Shown here: piece after piece, positions 12,565-23,301 of the stretch | Numbering within the stretch: the stretch's first letter is position 1 | How the letters are laid out: every line of letters starts with the position of its first letter | Assembly: GCA_024752435.1 (NCBI GenBank) | Contig: CP103023.1 | Span: 496,001 to 560,000 of the forward strand | DNA: 64,000 bases | Origin: Allantophomopsis cytisporea | Lineage: Eukaryota; Ascomycota; Leotiomycetes; Phacidiales; Phacidiaceae | Reading direction: 5' to 3' | The notes under the pieces: generated by a model | Told to the model about the DNA's origin: nothing | The model's input: only the letters and a program-made list of their open reading frames with translations | Database searches by the model: none | Translations under genes and position numbers: made by a program

Positions 12565-14635
12565 CTATACAACCTCAAGCTCCCCCGTGCTTTTACTAAG
12601 CACTCTGATCTTCGCCTCCATCCTCGGCCCAATCCACCATCCTCTTGTGACTGTTGCGCGCAGCGTTTCCCGTACAAAAAGATATACTTCCTCCCATCCG
12701 ACATTCTCGAGCATTGCGCCAAGCTTTTGCGCCGTCTCCTGATTTATGCCTGCACCTTCAATCCAGCCTTCACCTCCGTTATTCGAGTCGAATTTTAAGC
12801 CGCCACGGATGTCATACCGCACGCGCTTGTCCGCCTCGTCTGCTCCGGCGCCTACAGCAGCCACTTCGCTGCCTGTCGCTTTAGAGCTGGCGTCAGAGCT
12901 AGAGTCGGATTCGGGCTCAGAGGTAGAGGCAGATGCATAGGTAGATCCATCCCCCTCAGTATCATCTGTGGCAAAGGCTTGCCCAACAGCATTGACAAGA
13001 TCATCTTGCCACTCACTGCCCTCACCAGGCCTCAAGACTTCGATGCCGGAGAAGCCATAGACGGTACCTATATGATCCCACTTCCCGATGACGAGCTCGG
13101 GTTTTTCAGCAAGGACGTAGTCGAATTGCTCCCAGAACTCAGGGAGGAGAAGCGTGTCCTTGTCTTCGGTTTTGTCGTATGACCAGCGGATGGCATCCGG
13201 GGAAGAGGCGGTATTGACAAGAGGAGGTTTTTGTAGGAAGCGTGTGACGCCTGTCATGCAGGAGAGCACATCCATGTGCACATTTACAGAGTGCTCGAGC
13301 CCTTCGGCTTCGATCATCTGGTGTAGATTCATGAGCGCCTCGCCGCCTGGATAGTTCTGAGAGGAGAGGGCGAGCATGATGTTTGAGATGGTGAGCGAGA
13401 GTAGAAGCGACGAGAGCATGATTAGTGATGCGAGGCGGTAGAGGTAGCTTTTCGCGCGACGTGTGTAGAGGTATGATGCTGAGAGGGCTGCTGCTGCTGT
13501 AAGGGGCGGAACGGCGTAGATGATGAACCGTGACTCTTTATGTGGCATGATTGAATACAGCGCTGTAAATGCCAATGGTGGAACTATGAGATTCTTTGCT
13601 GCCCCGGACGTCGATGGCAAGTACAGGGAAAGGGGTATCAAGAGAAGAATCAATGGGTTGATAAGCAGCCGTGGAATTGAGTTCGTAAAATAGTAATGGA
13701 AAGGCGACGTCCCCCAATCAGCCGATTTACCCTGTATAGCATTGAAGTAGAATCCCGCAAGCTCCGGCCAAATTGGTCGTTGCCAGAAATAAGAATCGAT
13801 AGGTACCGAAATCACCAACGCAACAACCGCGCTCACCACACCGGTAACAAAAACCTCACGCAGGGAAATGCGCTTCTGGAGCAGCAAAAGCCCCACCTGC
13901 GCAGCCAACAGCACTGCGACTTCCGCGCGGAAGACAACGCCGGCAAGGACAAGGAGGTATATTCCCAATCGGATCCGTCTCAGGCTCTTCTCCGCGGCTC
14001 CAGGCAAAGGCAGGAACTCTCTCGCCGCAAGCGTGGTAAGGCCAAACGCGAACATGTTTGGCAGCGTACGAGATGCGTAGAATACAACGTGGAACTGGCA
14101 TGCCTGGAGGACAATGTACCATCTCTTGACCCCCTTTCCGTATGCGCGCTCGAGACCGCCCGCGAAGCGGAGCATCGCTGCTGCATTTAACAGGCCGAGG
14201 ACAGCACGTACGACATTTTGGGCGTGCGACCAGGTAGTAAAGTTTATGAGTGGTTTGCTGAGGGTTGCTAAGAGAAGAGATCCAACGAAGGTGCGTGGTA
14301 CGGCGCCTGGGAAGGTGAAGTGATCGTAGGTTGCATTGAGGCGGGTGGAGATGTTGTTCGTTGGAATGCCGTGCACGATGATGTCGTGGGTTGCCTGAAT
14401 GTTAAAGGATTCTTCAACTTTGGTGTACGGAGCTATGTAGAGGTGGAGGAGAATGAGGATTGGGAGGAGGAGGGGAAGAATGAGGGTGAGAATGGTGTCT
14501 GGTAGATGGGTTAATGATAAATATTTCAACTTTAAACAAGCTGTATTAACATGGTTGAAATAAAACTCTAAGAAAAGAGAACGAATTGAGATTTGAAGTT
14601 TTGGAAATACATATCAACTTACTTATGACTCCCAT
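12565..14635 (-). CDS. ALG12: Dol-P-Man:Man7GlcNAc2-PP-Dol alpha-1,6-mannosyltransferase (Alg12, GT22)
   Basis: This ER membrane enzyme adds the eighth mannose to the lipid-linked oligosaccharide during N-glycan assembly, using dolichol-phosphate mannose. The family signature PYTKVEESFNIQATHDI lies near the N-terminus. It is followed by DHFTFPGAVPRTFVG, FYASRTLPNMFAF, DSYFWQRPIWPE and MPHKESRFIIYAVPP, in the order seen in yeast Alg12. Multiple hydrophobic segments agree with a polytopic membrane protein. The long open frame begins at a TTG (14529) with no Met before the signature. The start is solved by a 13-nt first exon 14635-14623 (MGVI plus one base), an 82-bp GTAAGT...CAG intron, and exon 2 at 14540-12565. 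An in-frame TGA lies two codons upstream of that ATG. The result is 662 residues. An acidic, Ser-rich stretch near residues 525-580 is unlike the yeast protein. The gene is divergent from YOS1. Confidence 0.93.
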
Positions 14636-14859
14636 TCTTCAATTGTACAAATATATCCCCCAGGTGAATTGGCGCATTTGTTTACAAGAGACACAGTACA
14701 TCATAGCCAGGCAGCTCCACGATTCTGACACCCGTCACCGCCCACCAGGCATACCGTACACGGCACATCCCGAGTCCCCAGCTCACATGTGGCATCAACA
14801 TCACCACCTTATCACTCAACCACTCTCGCAATCCGCAATTTTCTCGCCCAAACGACATA
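14636..14859. promoter_or_regulatory. Shared promoter region of ALG12 and YOS1
   Basis: Only 224 bp separate the start codons of two divergent genes that both act in the early secretory pathway. The stretch must contain both 5' leaders and probably a bidirectional promoter. It has C/A-rich tracts (CCACC, CATCACCACC) but no motif I can name with confidence. Confidence 0.5.
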
Positions 14860-15348
14860 ATGGTGTTCTTCGGCCTCGGCAGTCTGTTCTATGGTATGTC
14901 TTTCCCCTGTTTCATCTCAAATGCACCTACCATCATTTCAATAGCTAAACATTAACGACTACAGTGTCCGTCCTCCTCGTAAATGCAATAGCCATCCTCT
15001 CCGAAGACCGTTTCCTAGCACGCAGTACGTTCGCATTTTCCACCCCCTCCTCTTGTCGTTCCTCTAGCCGCATGGCAGTAGTTTATAGGCGGCGCAAATA
15101 GCTAATAACCGCAGTTGGATTGGCGTCGTCATCAGTCGACCAGTCGTTCGGAGGCGGCATCGACAACACGTCGATGAAAGCGAAGATCATGAACCTGACG
15201 AATTCTGTGCGCACGGTGATGCGAGGTAAGCAGGCTTTACTGCTAGAGATTCGCTCCAGGACGCAGACAGAGGGAGCTAACCTGGAGTACAGTGCCTCTG
15301 ATTGCGATAAATACGCTGATCATCGTGTACGAGCTCATATTGGGATAA
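14860..15348 (+). CDS. YOS1: ER-Golgi transport protein Yos1 (IER3IP1 family)
   Basis: This is a small integral membrane protein which in yeast is part of the Yip1-Yif1 complex needed for COPII vesicle transport from ER to Golgi. Four short exons, 14860-14893, 14965-15024, 15115-15225 and 15293-15348, total 261 bases and give 86 residues. That matches the very short family. The translation opens with MVFFGLGSLFYVSVLLVNAI, continues ILSEDRFLARIG, then has a Ser/Gly loop and MNLTNSVRTVMRVPLIAINT, and ends in IIVYELILG. The N-terminal hydrophobic segment and the C-terminal one are as expected for Yos1. All introns are GT...AG and keep frame. Because of the introns no open frame shows the gene. 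It is divergent from ALG12 and convergent with creB. Confidence 0.94.
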
Positions 15349-15947
15349 CGGCAATACTCATGGATCGGGGGGTTGAGGTTGAGGACAGGGTTGATAAAGG
15401 AAACGAAAGGCGTGAAGGACAAGGCATTGTAGGCGTTCGGCATGTAAGATATCACCAAGGAGCATAATCAAAACTACGGAACAAGCACGAGCAGGAGTAG
15501 ATGCCATAGAACAGGGAGCTGTACAAGGTGAATTCTAGCGATCGGTACGAGGCGCCTTCAATGCAAATTACAGAGGAGAAGGCGGGGCTCAGGATCAGAT
15601 GCGCATGAAATTCCAGAGAAATTCAAAAAAGAGTAAAAGTAGTAAGAAGACATGGGCTCGAATTGTATAAATGTGGAAGAAAAATGGTAACAGGGAAATG
15701 GTTCAGAATGACACGCTGTATGTATCCAAATAGCCTCCAAAGCAGCCGAAAAGGGGCTTGTCCTCCGCATGAAAAACGCCTCACGAGAAAGTGGTATCCC
15801 AAAATGTTCTTTCCTGAATGTGAGAAAAACAGAAGATGCCACCAGATACTTTTTCTTTCCCCCGGAAAAATAATAATAATAAACCACTGATATTTGGGGA
15901 ACGGGATGTGTTTGTTCAAACAAAATGAGTTTTCGTCACAAAACGAA
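15349..15947. other. Convergent 3' region between YOS1 and creB
   Basis: About 600 bp between two stop codons, A-rich near 15600-15720 and 15840-15890. No gene seen. Confidence 0.5.
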
Positions 15948-18465
15948 CTATACAAGATTGCTCTTCTTCTTGCCCAGACTGAAGCTAAAACGTTCCTTGG
16001 TGCTCTTATCATGTTTTTCGGGTGTCTGTGGTCCAACCTCGCCCTCGAGCGCGACGTCACCACCGCTCTGTTGCGCCGTTTCTCCACTGGCAGCACTGAG
16101 ACTCATGCTCCTTCCTCCACTGAGCATTTGCGAAAGGCTCTTCCGGCTCATGCTCTTGCTTCCCTTGTGACTCCTTGATAAATTCAAGCCTCCAAATCCG
16201 CCATTTGGTTTCTTCTCTGGGATCATAGGCAGTTCTCCATTGGCAGCCTTCCGTTTTTCTTCCTCTTCGGCAGCAGAAGACTTCGAAGCCGCAAGCGCAA
16301 GACGCATTTGTTCGGACTGCACCTTTTGATACTCCTTACGTTCAGTCTCAATCTCCTTGCGGCGCTTCTCATTGGCCCTGGCTTGTTCTTTTTCAGCAAT
16401 TTTGCGAGCTTTTTCAGCTTCTTTTGCCTCTTTCTTCTCCTCCTTGGACGCTTTACCAGTCATCTTTGCAGAGTCAAGGGTGGGTATCACTGGTGAGCTT
16501 CCAAATGGTGCAGGCATCCGCGGTTGTGAGGGCGTAATCGGCGACATAGGAAGCGGCGCACTAATGGCGTTATCCAAGCTTGTATACGAATCCAGGTCAT
16601 CAATAGGCGTATTCGGAATCGAGACCTGTTTCGAAACGTTGCTTGGATAAGTGCCATTGCCATTTGTAGTGGTAGTCCCCAGCGCCAGACCTGCTTCATC
16701 ACGGGCAAGTGCAGCTTCCGCGAGCCCTTCTGCTTCTTGTTCCCTCTCCACGGCTTCTATAGTCGTCTCTTGATAGAACAAAACATATGCGCATGCCTGG
16801 GCTTTATCTGAACCAAAGAAATTCCGTACGTAGTGCTTGTCCACTGGTTCCACCATCTCATCATCAAATAATAACCATCCTCGATCCTGGGTCTTGATCA
16901 CTGAAACATAGTGTCCGTGGTACGCATTACCTCCAATATGGATTACAACTGCGTAAAGTTCATAAAGCCTATCCGGATCCTCGGCATCATCGGTCGTGTT
17001 GAACATTCGCAAGTGATATGGATATACCACTCTATGGAACAGCTTCTGTAAACGGGTCATGTCCTCGGTATACTTGAATCTCTTCAAATGGAGCGCCAGA
17101 ATTTTCGGAAGTTTCTTGATTTTCATGCGCTTCTCTGCTTCCTGAAGGCCACCACAGTTATCACAATGAAATTTGTTTCGTTCACAAAGCATTTCCTCGG
17201 CCGAAAATTTCCGTAAACAAGAGGTTACCGATGAGTGTTGCTCCAAATCAATGGAGAGATCCAAAAAAGTTTCGTCTCTCTGGGAGGCCGTCTCGCATGT
17301 CAGGCACTTGGTTTCTGATGTCAAAACTCCCTCGAAAATGTCATGTACCCATCCAGTTCCTGGTGATCGAGTACCATTTGATAATCCCATAGCTGAGCCT
17401 ATAGCAGAAATCGCGGATGTCATTGACTGTTCTAGCAGGGTATCGTCCTTTGGTGGCTCTAACTCTCTGATCCGCTTAGCGTTGTCTTCGACATTATTGA
17501 TTACCGCATTTAACACCAATCCGTAAAATTCGTGAGCATCCTGGTGCATCGAGTTTCGAAACATTTCGTTATCGCGCTTGAAAATTTCTAAAAATCGCTG
17601 TGGACTCAGAACGCCTGTTCTAGATGGGTTGGCGATAAGAGCCATGAAGATATCCTTAAGTGCAGTGAAAGTCGACTCCTCCATTCCATATGTGCTTGCG
17701 CTCTCGTATGTCAAATCTAAAATTGGGCCTTTCAACATAGCATGCTTCTTTTTATATTCAGGAGTATCAGGTTTATCCTCCGGTCTCGTTTGTCCAGGCA
17801 CTGGTTGGCCGGCGTTAATTGCTGCTCGTTGTTTTAGCGCCTCTGATGCAGTTATACCCTTCGCCTTCACTGGGGATGTGGCCGCACCATTCAAGTGCCG
17901 TATCGGAATATTGATCTTTGGACGACCGTTCGGCGTATCGTGTGGAGAATGAGGCGGATAGCTGACGACATGCTCTCGAAAAGGTACCGAATAGAATAAC
18001 GCCTGGACGATAGAATTACAATAACTATTCACTTATCAGTATTGATACATCGGAATCGATTTTGTGTTTTTGGCAAACCATGTATTTCCAAACTGGTTAG
18101 AGAAAAAGTCAGTATATGTTCCGGTATCAAGCGGGAAGATGGAAGGCGTACGTTTTCCATGCCAAAGAATTTGTCACTGCCATCTAATCGTATAGGACCG
18201 GCATTCTGTAGCATTTTCTCCAATGGTGTTATCTCTGGTCCTCCATCCTCCTTCTTCTTATTCTTCGCAAGCTCCGCAGCCTTATCTGCTCCCTGTTGAA
18301 ACGATCAGCTCAGCCTGGTCGTAGAATTGCGTGGATATGCGACTCAATGCAAGCCAGAGTAGTTTGGGATGATCTCGAGCCAATTTGATGTGAACCGCTG
18401 GCTATGTGTCTTGGAGATGGTATACTAACATTCTTATTCTTGCTCAGGTTAAGGAAGCGCGACAT
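15948..18465 (-). CDS. creB: Ubiquitin carboxyl-terminal hydrolase CreB (USP12/46-like)
   Basis: This cysteine-type deubiquitinase works with the WD40 protein CreC in carbon catabolite repression in Aspergillus. Four exons, 18465-18430, 18292-18152, 18092-18079 and 18024-15948, total 2268 bases and 755 residues. The Cys box reads DKFFGMENFGNTCYCNSIVQ, with the catalytic Cys at residue 64. The Asp/His box contains GGNAYHGHYVSVIKTQDRGW followed by LLFDDEMVEP. Paired Cys (CLTC, CDNC) form the expected zinc-finger insert. QDAHEF and LHLKRFKY are also present. The tail after about residue 550 is low-complexity with a Lys/Glu-rich coiled coil (roughly residues 610-670), as in A. nidulans CreB. Exon 3 is a 14-nt microexon, and the intron after it splits the codon of the catalytic Cys. 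Start: the first ATG gives MSRFLNLSKNKN, a plausible short N-terminus. Confidence 0.93.
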
Positions 18466-19494
18466 TTTGCGTGGGATATATGTAACCGGATCGGCTGGCT
18501 AGCCGTGGAGAGCGGCGAGTCGCAACGGCGACGTCGAAGACCGAATTGAAGACAGTAAATGAGCTAGTTGTGATCATCGATAGAGGATAGGTTCGCGCAG
18601 GATGAAAAGAAGGTGGAGTGATGTCTGAAGCAAGGACCGGAGAAAGAGAGCGGGGTGTTGGTTTATGGAGATGCGAGCTGGAGGCACAGACGAATACGAT
18701 GACGGATATGGTAGCCTTGTTGTGTTACAGAGCAGACACTGGCTATCGATCTGGCGGATTTTGTGTGAGATGACAAGTCAATGCAAACTCTGGTGAAGGA
18801 GAGATGTCAAGTAGTACTGCAAAGATCTGTGGAATTCGATGTTGTTTCTGTGTTGGTTCGGAGATGTAAATTGGAGGAGGAGTTAGCTGAGTTGAATCTG
18901 GAGTTAGTAGTTGAGTGTGGTGAGTCTGGCCCGCGCCGTGGTCTAAGTAGACCGACTGAGTGTGTACCTTAGTCGTAAAGGGCGCGCAGCTCCAACCGAC
19001 GGATGCCGCTCTCCAGAATAATGAGTTAGTCCGAGGCCGAGGGAGACTCTTCCTTTCTTTTAGCCAACTGGTGGACGGGTGTGTCAGAGAAACACCTAGG
19101 AGAATTGAGGTGAGTTGAGATGAGACGAGTTGAGTCAAGTCTCTTCTTTCTAGTCATCGAAGTGGTAAGGATTGGTCAAGATTGGGGTAAAGTGAGTGAG
19201 TACCTACGGAGTAGAGAGTATGAGGAGGTATGAGAAGGGCAGGTAAAGAAAGGTAGAGAGCAGCGGTAGAGTACTTTTACCGTATGTAACTTTACCACTT
19301 CTTTCGACGGTTGACGGTTGAAATATCGAGTGATTGTCATTGTGATGTGATTTATTGTTCATATCGTTCTCTTGTTATCTGTCTATTGATGCTACCCTAC
19401 TAGATTATTGTTGACAATTAAACAGGGGAAGATGGAAAGACAGAGAAAAGTGTGTTCATTCAAGATTTCGGAAAATAGACAAGCAGCGCAGCAA

Positions 19495-19517
19495 GCAGCA
19501 GCAGCAGCAGCAGCAAG
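19495..19517. repeat. CAG-type triplet microsatellite
   Basis: About seven CAG/AGC triplets, immediately followed by GGCGGGCA repeats. It lies in non-coding DNA. Confidence 0.75.
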
Positions 19518-20014
19518 CAGGCGGGCAGGCGGGCAGACAGGGTAGTGGGGGGAAGGTTTTGCCTGTGCTTGTGCTTATGCTTGACCTTGACATTCACATT
19601 GATTGACCTTGACGATTGACTGGATCAGTTTAGATTAAGAGCAACATGGTAAATAGACCAACAAGAGGTGAAGGGGTGCATGCGCATACTCCATACTTTG
19701 TATATAGTGCTGTACATTTCTATGTACAGAAAAGTACGGACGAGGAGTTCGAGGAGTAAATATGTACTTGCAGATATCGCATCCCGAGGGAGTAGGGTGA
19801 TGATGCAGCCCAAGTCACCATATCATCATATCACCTTATCACCACATTGCAGTAAAATGCAATCGAGACATACGACTCGAAGCCGACAATGGCTATAGAG
19901 GAGTAGGAGAAGAATAGGAGTACAGAGATACAGAAATACAGGAGATCGAAAGAGATGATACGATATAGGTACGATGACATGGGCGTAGGTAATCAGCGGA
20001 TATTCTCATCATGA

Positions 20015-20071
<57 letters not shown>
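20015..20071. repeat. Hexanucleotide microsatellite (TCTCAC)n
   Basis: About nine and a half perfect copies of the six-base unit TCTCAC. It has no gene context and lies in the long creB-RAX2 intergenic region. The Ser-Glu frame on the other strand is a by-product of the repeat. Confidence 0.95.
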
Positions 20072-21989
20072 TGCTGGTCATCACTCTTCTGAATTGTTTA
20101 TACAGATAGAGTTAACATCTCTCACCATCGAGTCGGAGACTTTCCTAAACATCGCCCTGTGAATATTTTAATGTTCTTCCATCTTCAATGATAAAACACA
20201 GCATTTCTCGGGGACATTCTAATACCTTCCGAGAAAGTCAATTTGGGTAATCATCAAAAATTACCTTTACCCTTTGCCCTTTTTCCTTTTCCTTGTCCGT
20301 TTCCTTGTCCTTTTTTACTTTCACTTCTGACACCCACGGTACTGTCTATCTATCTATACCTATCTCATTCCAACCGTTCGTATGTTTCCGTGCTCCATAA
20401 GCACTCTTTTCCAGTAGACGCGGAGTGCCCTGAGCCACCGCGTAATTTCCCCATTTTTTGCATCCTCATAGGTTCCAAGGCCCCTTCCCTCTAACGACAA
20501 GGCCTTTTTTGCTCGTCGTCTTCTTTCATCAAATAGCGAACCAATCCTCCTCAGATCTCCGACTCTCACTTCAACACTCCTCGTACCTCTTCACACCGAG
20601 CGAAAATGGGAGTGAGAATGGTCGGAGGCGGAGAGCATATGGCGGACGGGAACAGGAAGCGGCATCGTTTAGCCCCCCGTCGCAAAAGGTCCTGACTTGG
20701 GTCTGCTGGTCTTTTGGCACTCCGCCTTCCCCTCAAGCCACCCAAGCATCGGGCCAAGTCTCACCAGTTCAGACTATATTTGCGTAAACAGTACCACAGA
20801 TATTGAGAGGAGCTTGGCGTGGGGACGAAGAATCTGTCGCAGCCATTTATATGGATAACAATAATATGCGGTTCGAGTCGCACAGCGAAGTCCTGGAAGT
20901 AGTTGTTATCGATACGGAGAAGTACTACTCTGCCAAGAAACACATACGAGCAGTTGGTAGGTACATCACACGCACTCAGGTCGATATGTCAAAAATGTTC
21001 TGGAAGGTCTATCATCCTCGGAATTGCACTCGACCACGCATTCACGCATCGTCCCTTGCACAAAGGCACGTCCAGTGACGAAACGAACCCCAAGACGCAC
21101 TCGTCATTCGCCCACATTTCGAAAAGATCAGCATTTTGACAGTCAGCAACAGTGCAAAGGCGAGAGAGCTCACATTTCAAATCTGATAAAATAAATGGTG
21201 GAAACAGCAGCTCAGCGCAATACAACGTCAGCTTGACCTCTCTAGCTCTCACCCTTCACACAAATGACAAAGGAGTTATCGGCGTTTACGCAGGGTCAAC
21301 GAGACTACTGTACAGTGACATCGTGCTATGAGATATGAAGAGATCTGGTAACGTTGCAGGCGGCGAGATGAGATGTCGAGCATAGGCACAGTAGTAGGTA
21401 TGTTATCCTTTCTGACATACGGTGTCTCTCTATCCCACAACGTGGATTTCCGACCTCCGACTCAATAACAGGAAGTGAACAGGTGAAGCTGCTTCCAGCT
21501 GCACGACTCCAACAGCACAAACTGTACGATACGCATGTACTCATAATGAATTCATAAGCAAGCAACACTGCACAAAACCTGTCTGTCCCACACCAATACC
21601 AACACCAACACCACCAACAAGCCAACCTGCACACAAATACAAACAAGTAAGTATTTAGTAAGCAATCACTTGCTCACACAGGCTCGCCTAAGCAAGTGAT
21701 ACCGCAAGCTCCAAAGCAAAAGGGCGGGGAATCAATACCCGAGCACCCAGTGACAGTGGCACGCAGACGCCAACAATCTGCTTGCTCAGAAAAGCATCTG
21801 AATTCCAACACTTGCACTTCCATCATATCCAGTGACTCTACACCACAAACAGGCCACATAGTTCAAGGCGCGAACAAAGGACCGATGAGTTGCAGAGGAG
21901 CAACAGGTTAATTGATCCCGTTACCGTGGATTGAGTTTTGCGACGCACGAGATGTTCGTCGGGCGTGATAGGGTAGGATGCGTGCGTGT

Positions 21990-22018
21990 GGGCATGGCAT
22001 AGCATGGCATGGCATAGC
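21990..22018 (+). repeat. GGCATGGCATAGC repeat, copy A
   Basis: A short tandem-like stretch built on GGCAT/AGCAT units. A 23-base block starting at 21990 occurs in reverse complement at 63743-63765. Both copies sit close to GTCT/AGAC tetramer repeats. Confidence 0.6.
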
Positions 22019-23301
22019 AAAACATGGTCTGTCTGTCTGGCGCGCATTTCGCTCCTACGCGGTGTGCACCAGTACCACGTGGCGGGGAAGCGAGGTGGTG
22101 TGTAGATGGGGTGTGGGGTAATCCCCTTGGTATTTATAAGTAAGAATAGAATACATGCGTACATACATATATATACATGGAGTACCTCAGATACTTCGAC
22201 AACCCAGATGATACATGACGGCCAGACAGCTCAAGCTAGGGGATGAGACAGGATCCGATGGGTTTATTCCATACAGTCGGATTCACACTCATCAGCTATG
22301 GATGGATGGATGGATGCGAAGGGTAGGTTTGAGAGCTGCACTGGAGGAAGTATGTATATTCCGAGGAACTGGAATGGGGTTCGATTCACTTCAATTTTAA
22401 TTTGCACTCAGATTCGATGCTGATTCGGCCGAGTCTGTTGGTTGCGAGGTGTGACAGACTTGACACACTGTGCGTATGCGCTGTAACCCACTGGCGCTGG
22501 GGTGACATCACAGGTGAGGGATTGAACTCGAGGGTATTGGAGTATAGCTGGAAAGGCATGCTTCCTGTGAGTAGGAACGGTGTTGCGTGGATTTTATGGG
22601 CAGTTTGGGAGAGGTACAGAGCGTATGTGCGTTTGGACTGCTAGCTGATTGACGATTGGAATATTCCTCCAATTGAAGGGATGATGAGCAGGGTTTCTTC
22701 GATAAGATGCAATTCAGGATTCGATCAACATTCTACAAGAGGTCACTTAATAAACACCGAGTTTATGGGGTCAAGTAAGTGCATTCAACATGCACATTCC
22801 ATTCCACTATATACAAGCCACCCATCCGTACTACTCTCCCCACTCAACCACAATTTCCAAAAAGATGTAAACATTAACGGCGCCTTGAACGGCCTATGCT
22901 CATCGAAAAGAGAAGAAACAAGGTCAGGAGGGGTTTTACACATCTTCCAATCAGAATCTTTAAACACAGCAGTCTTCACTAGCCCTCAGCAGAATCCTCT
23001 TCTATAGCTGAGTCTTGAAAAACCCCCTCCCTTTCCTTGCAAATCGGGTATACCCACAAGAAATGCACAAACTCTCAGAAGAAGAAAGTAAAAAACAGAA
23101 GAACAAGAGGATTTTATCGAGAAAGGTATCGAGAGGTAAAAAGGAAATAGCCACGGTGGCCAGAGTCAGAATCACACATATCCTAAACGCCGTGCAGATC
23201 GCAACATGACACCAGATAAATCAACCGCACAAACGCACAAAAAAAACGCCATCATTAATCTCAGAGGCAAGAACAGAACAAGAAATTACAGAAACGGGCT
23301 C

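Larger units (their letters stand above)
18466..23301. other. Gene-free stretch of about 4.8 kb with microsatellites
   Basis: This holds the creB promoter at the left and the 3' flank of RAX2 at the right. I checked both strands for exon series and found none with recognisable similarity. Visible contents are a CAG-type run near 19495-19517, the CTCTCA hexamer array at 20015-20071, ATGG runs near 22300, and a GGCATGGCATAGC repeat near 21990-22018. Confidence 0.5.

Noticed and set aside
19893..20084. Minus-strand frame with a Ser-Glu repeat
   Set aside because: The translation is simply the TCTCAC microsatellite read in one frame; no other protein-like sequence adjoins it.
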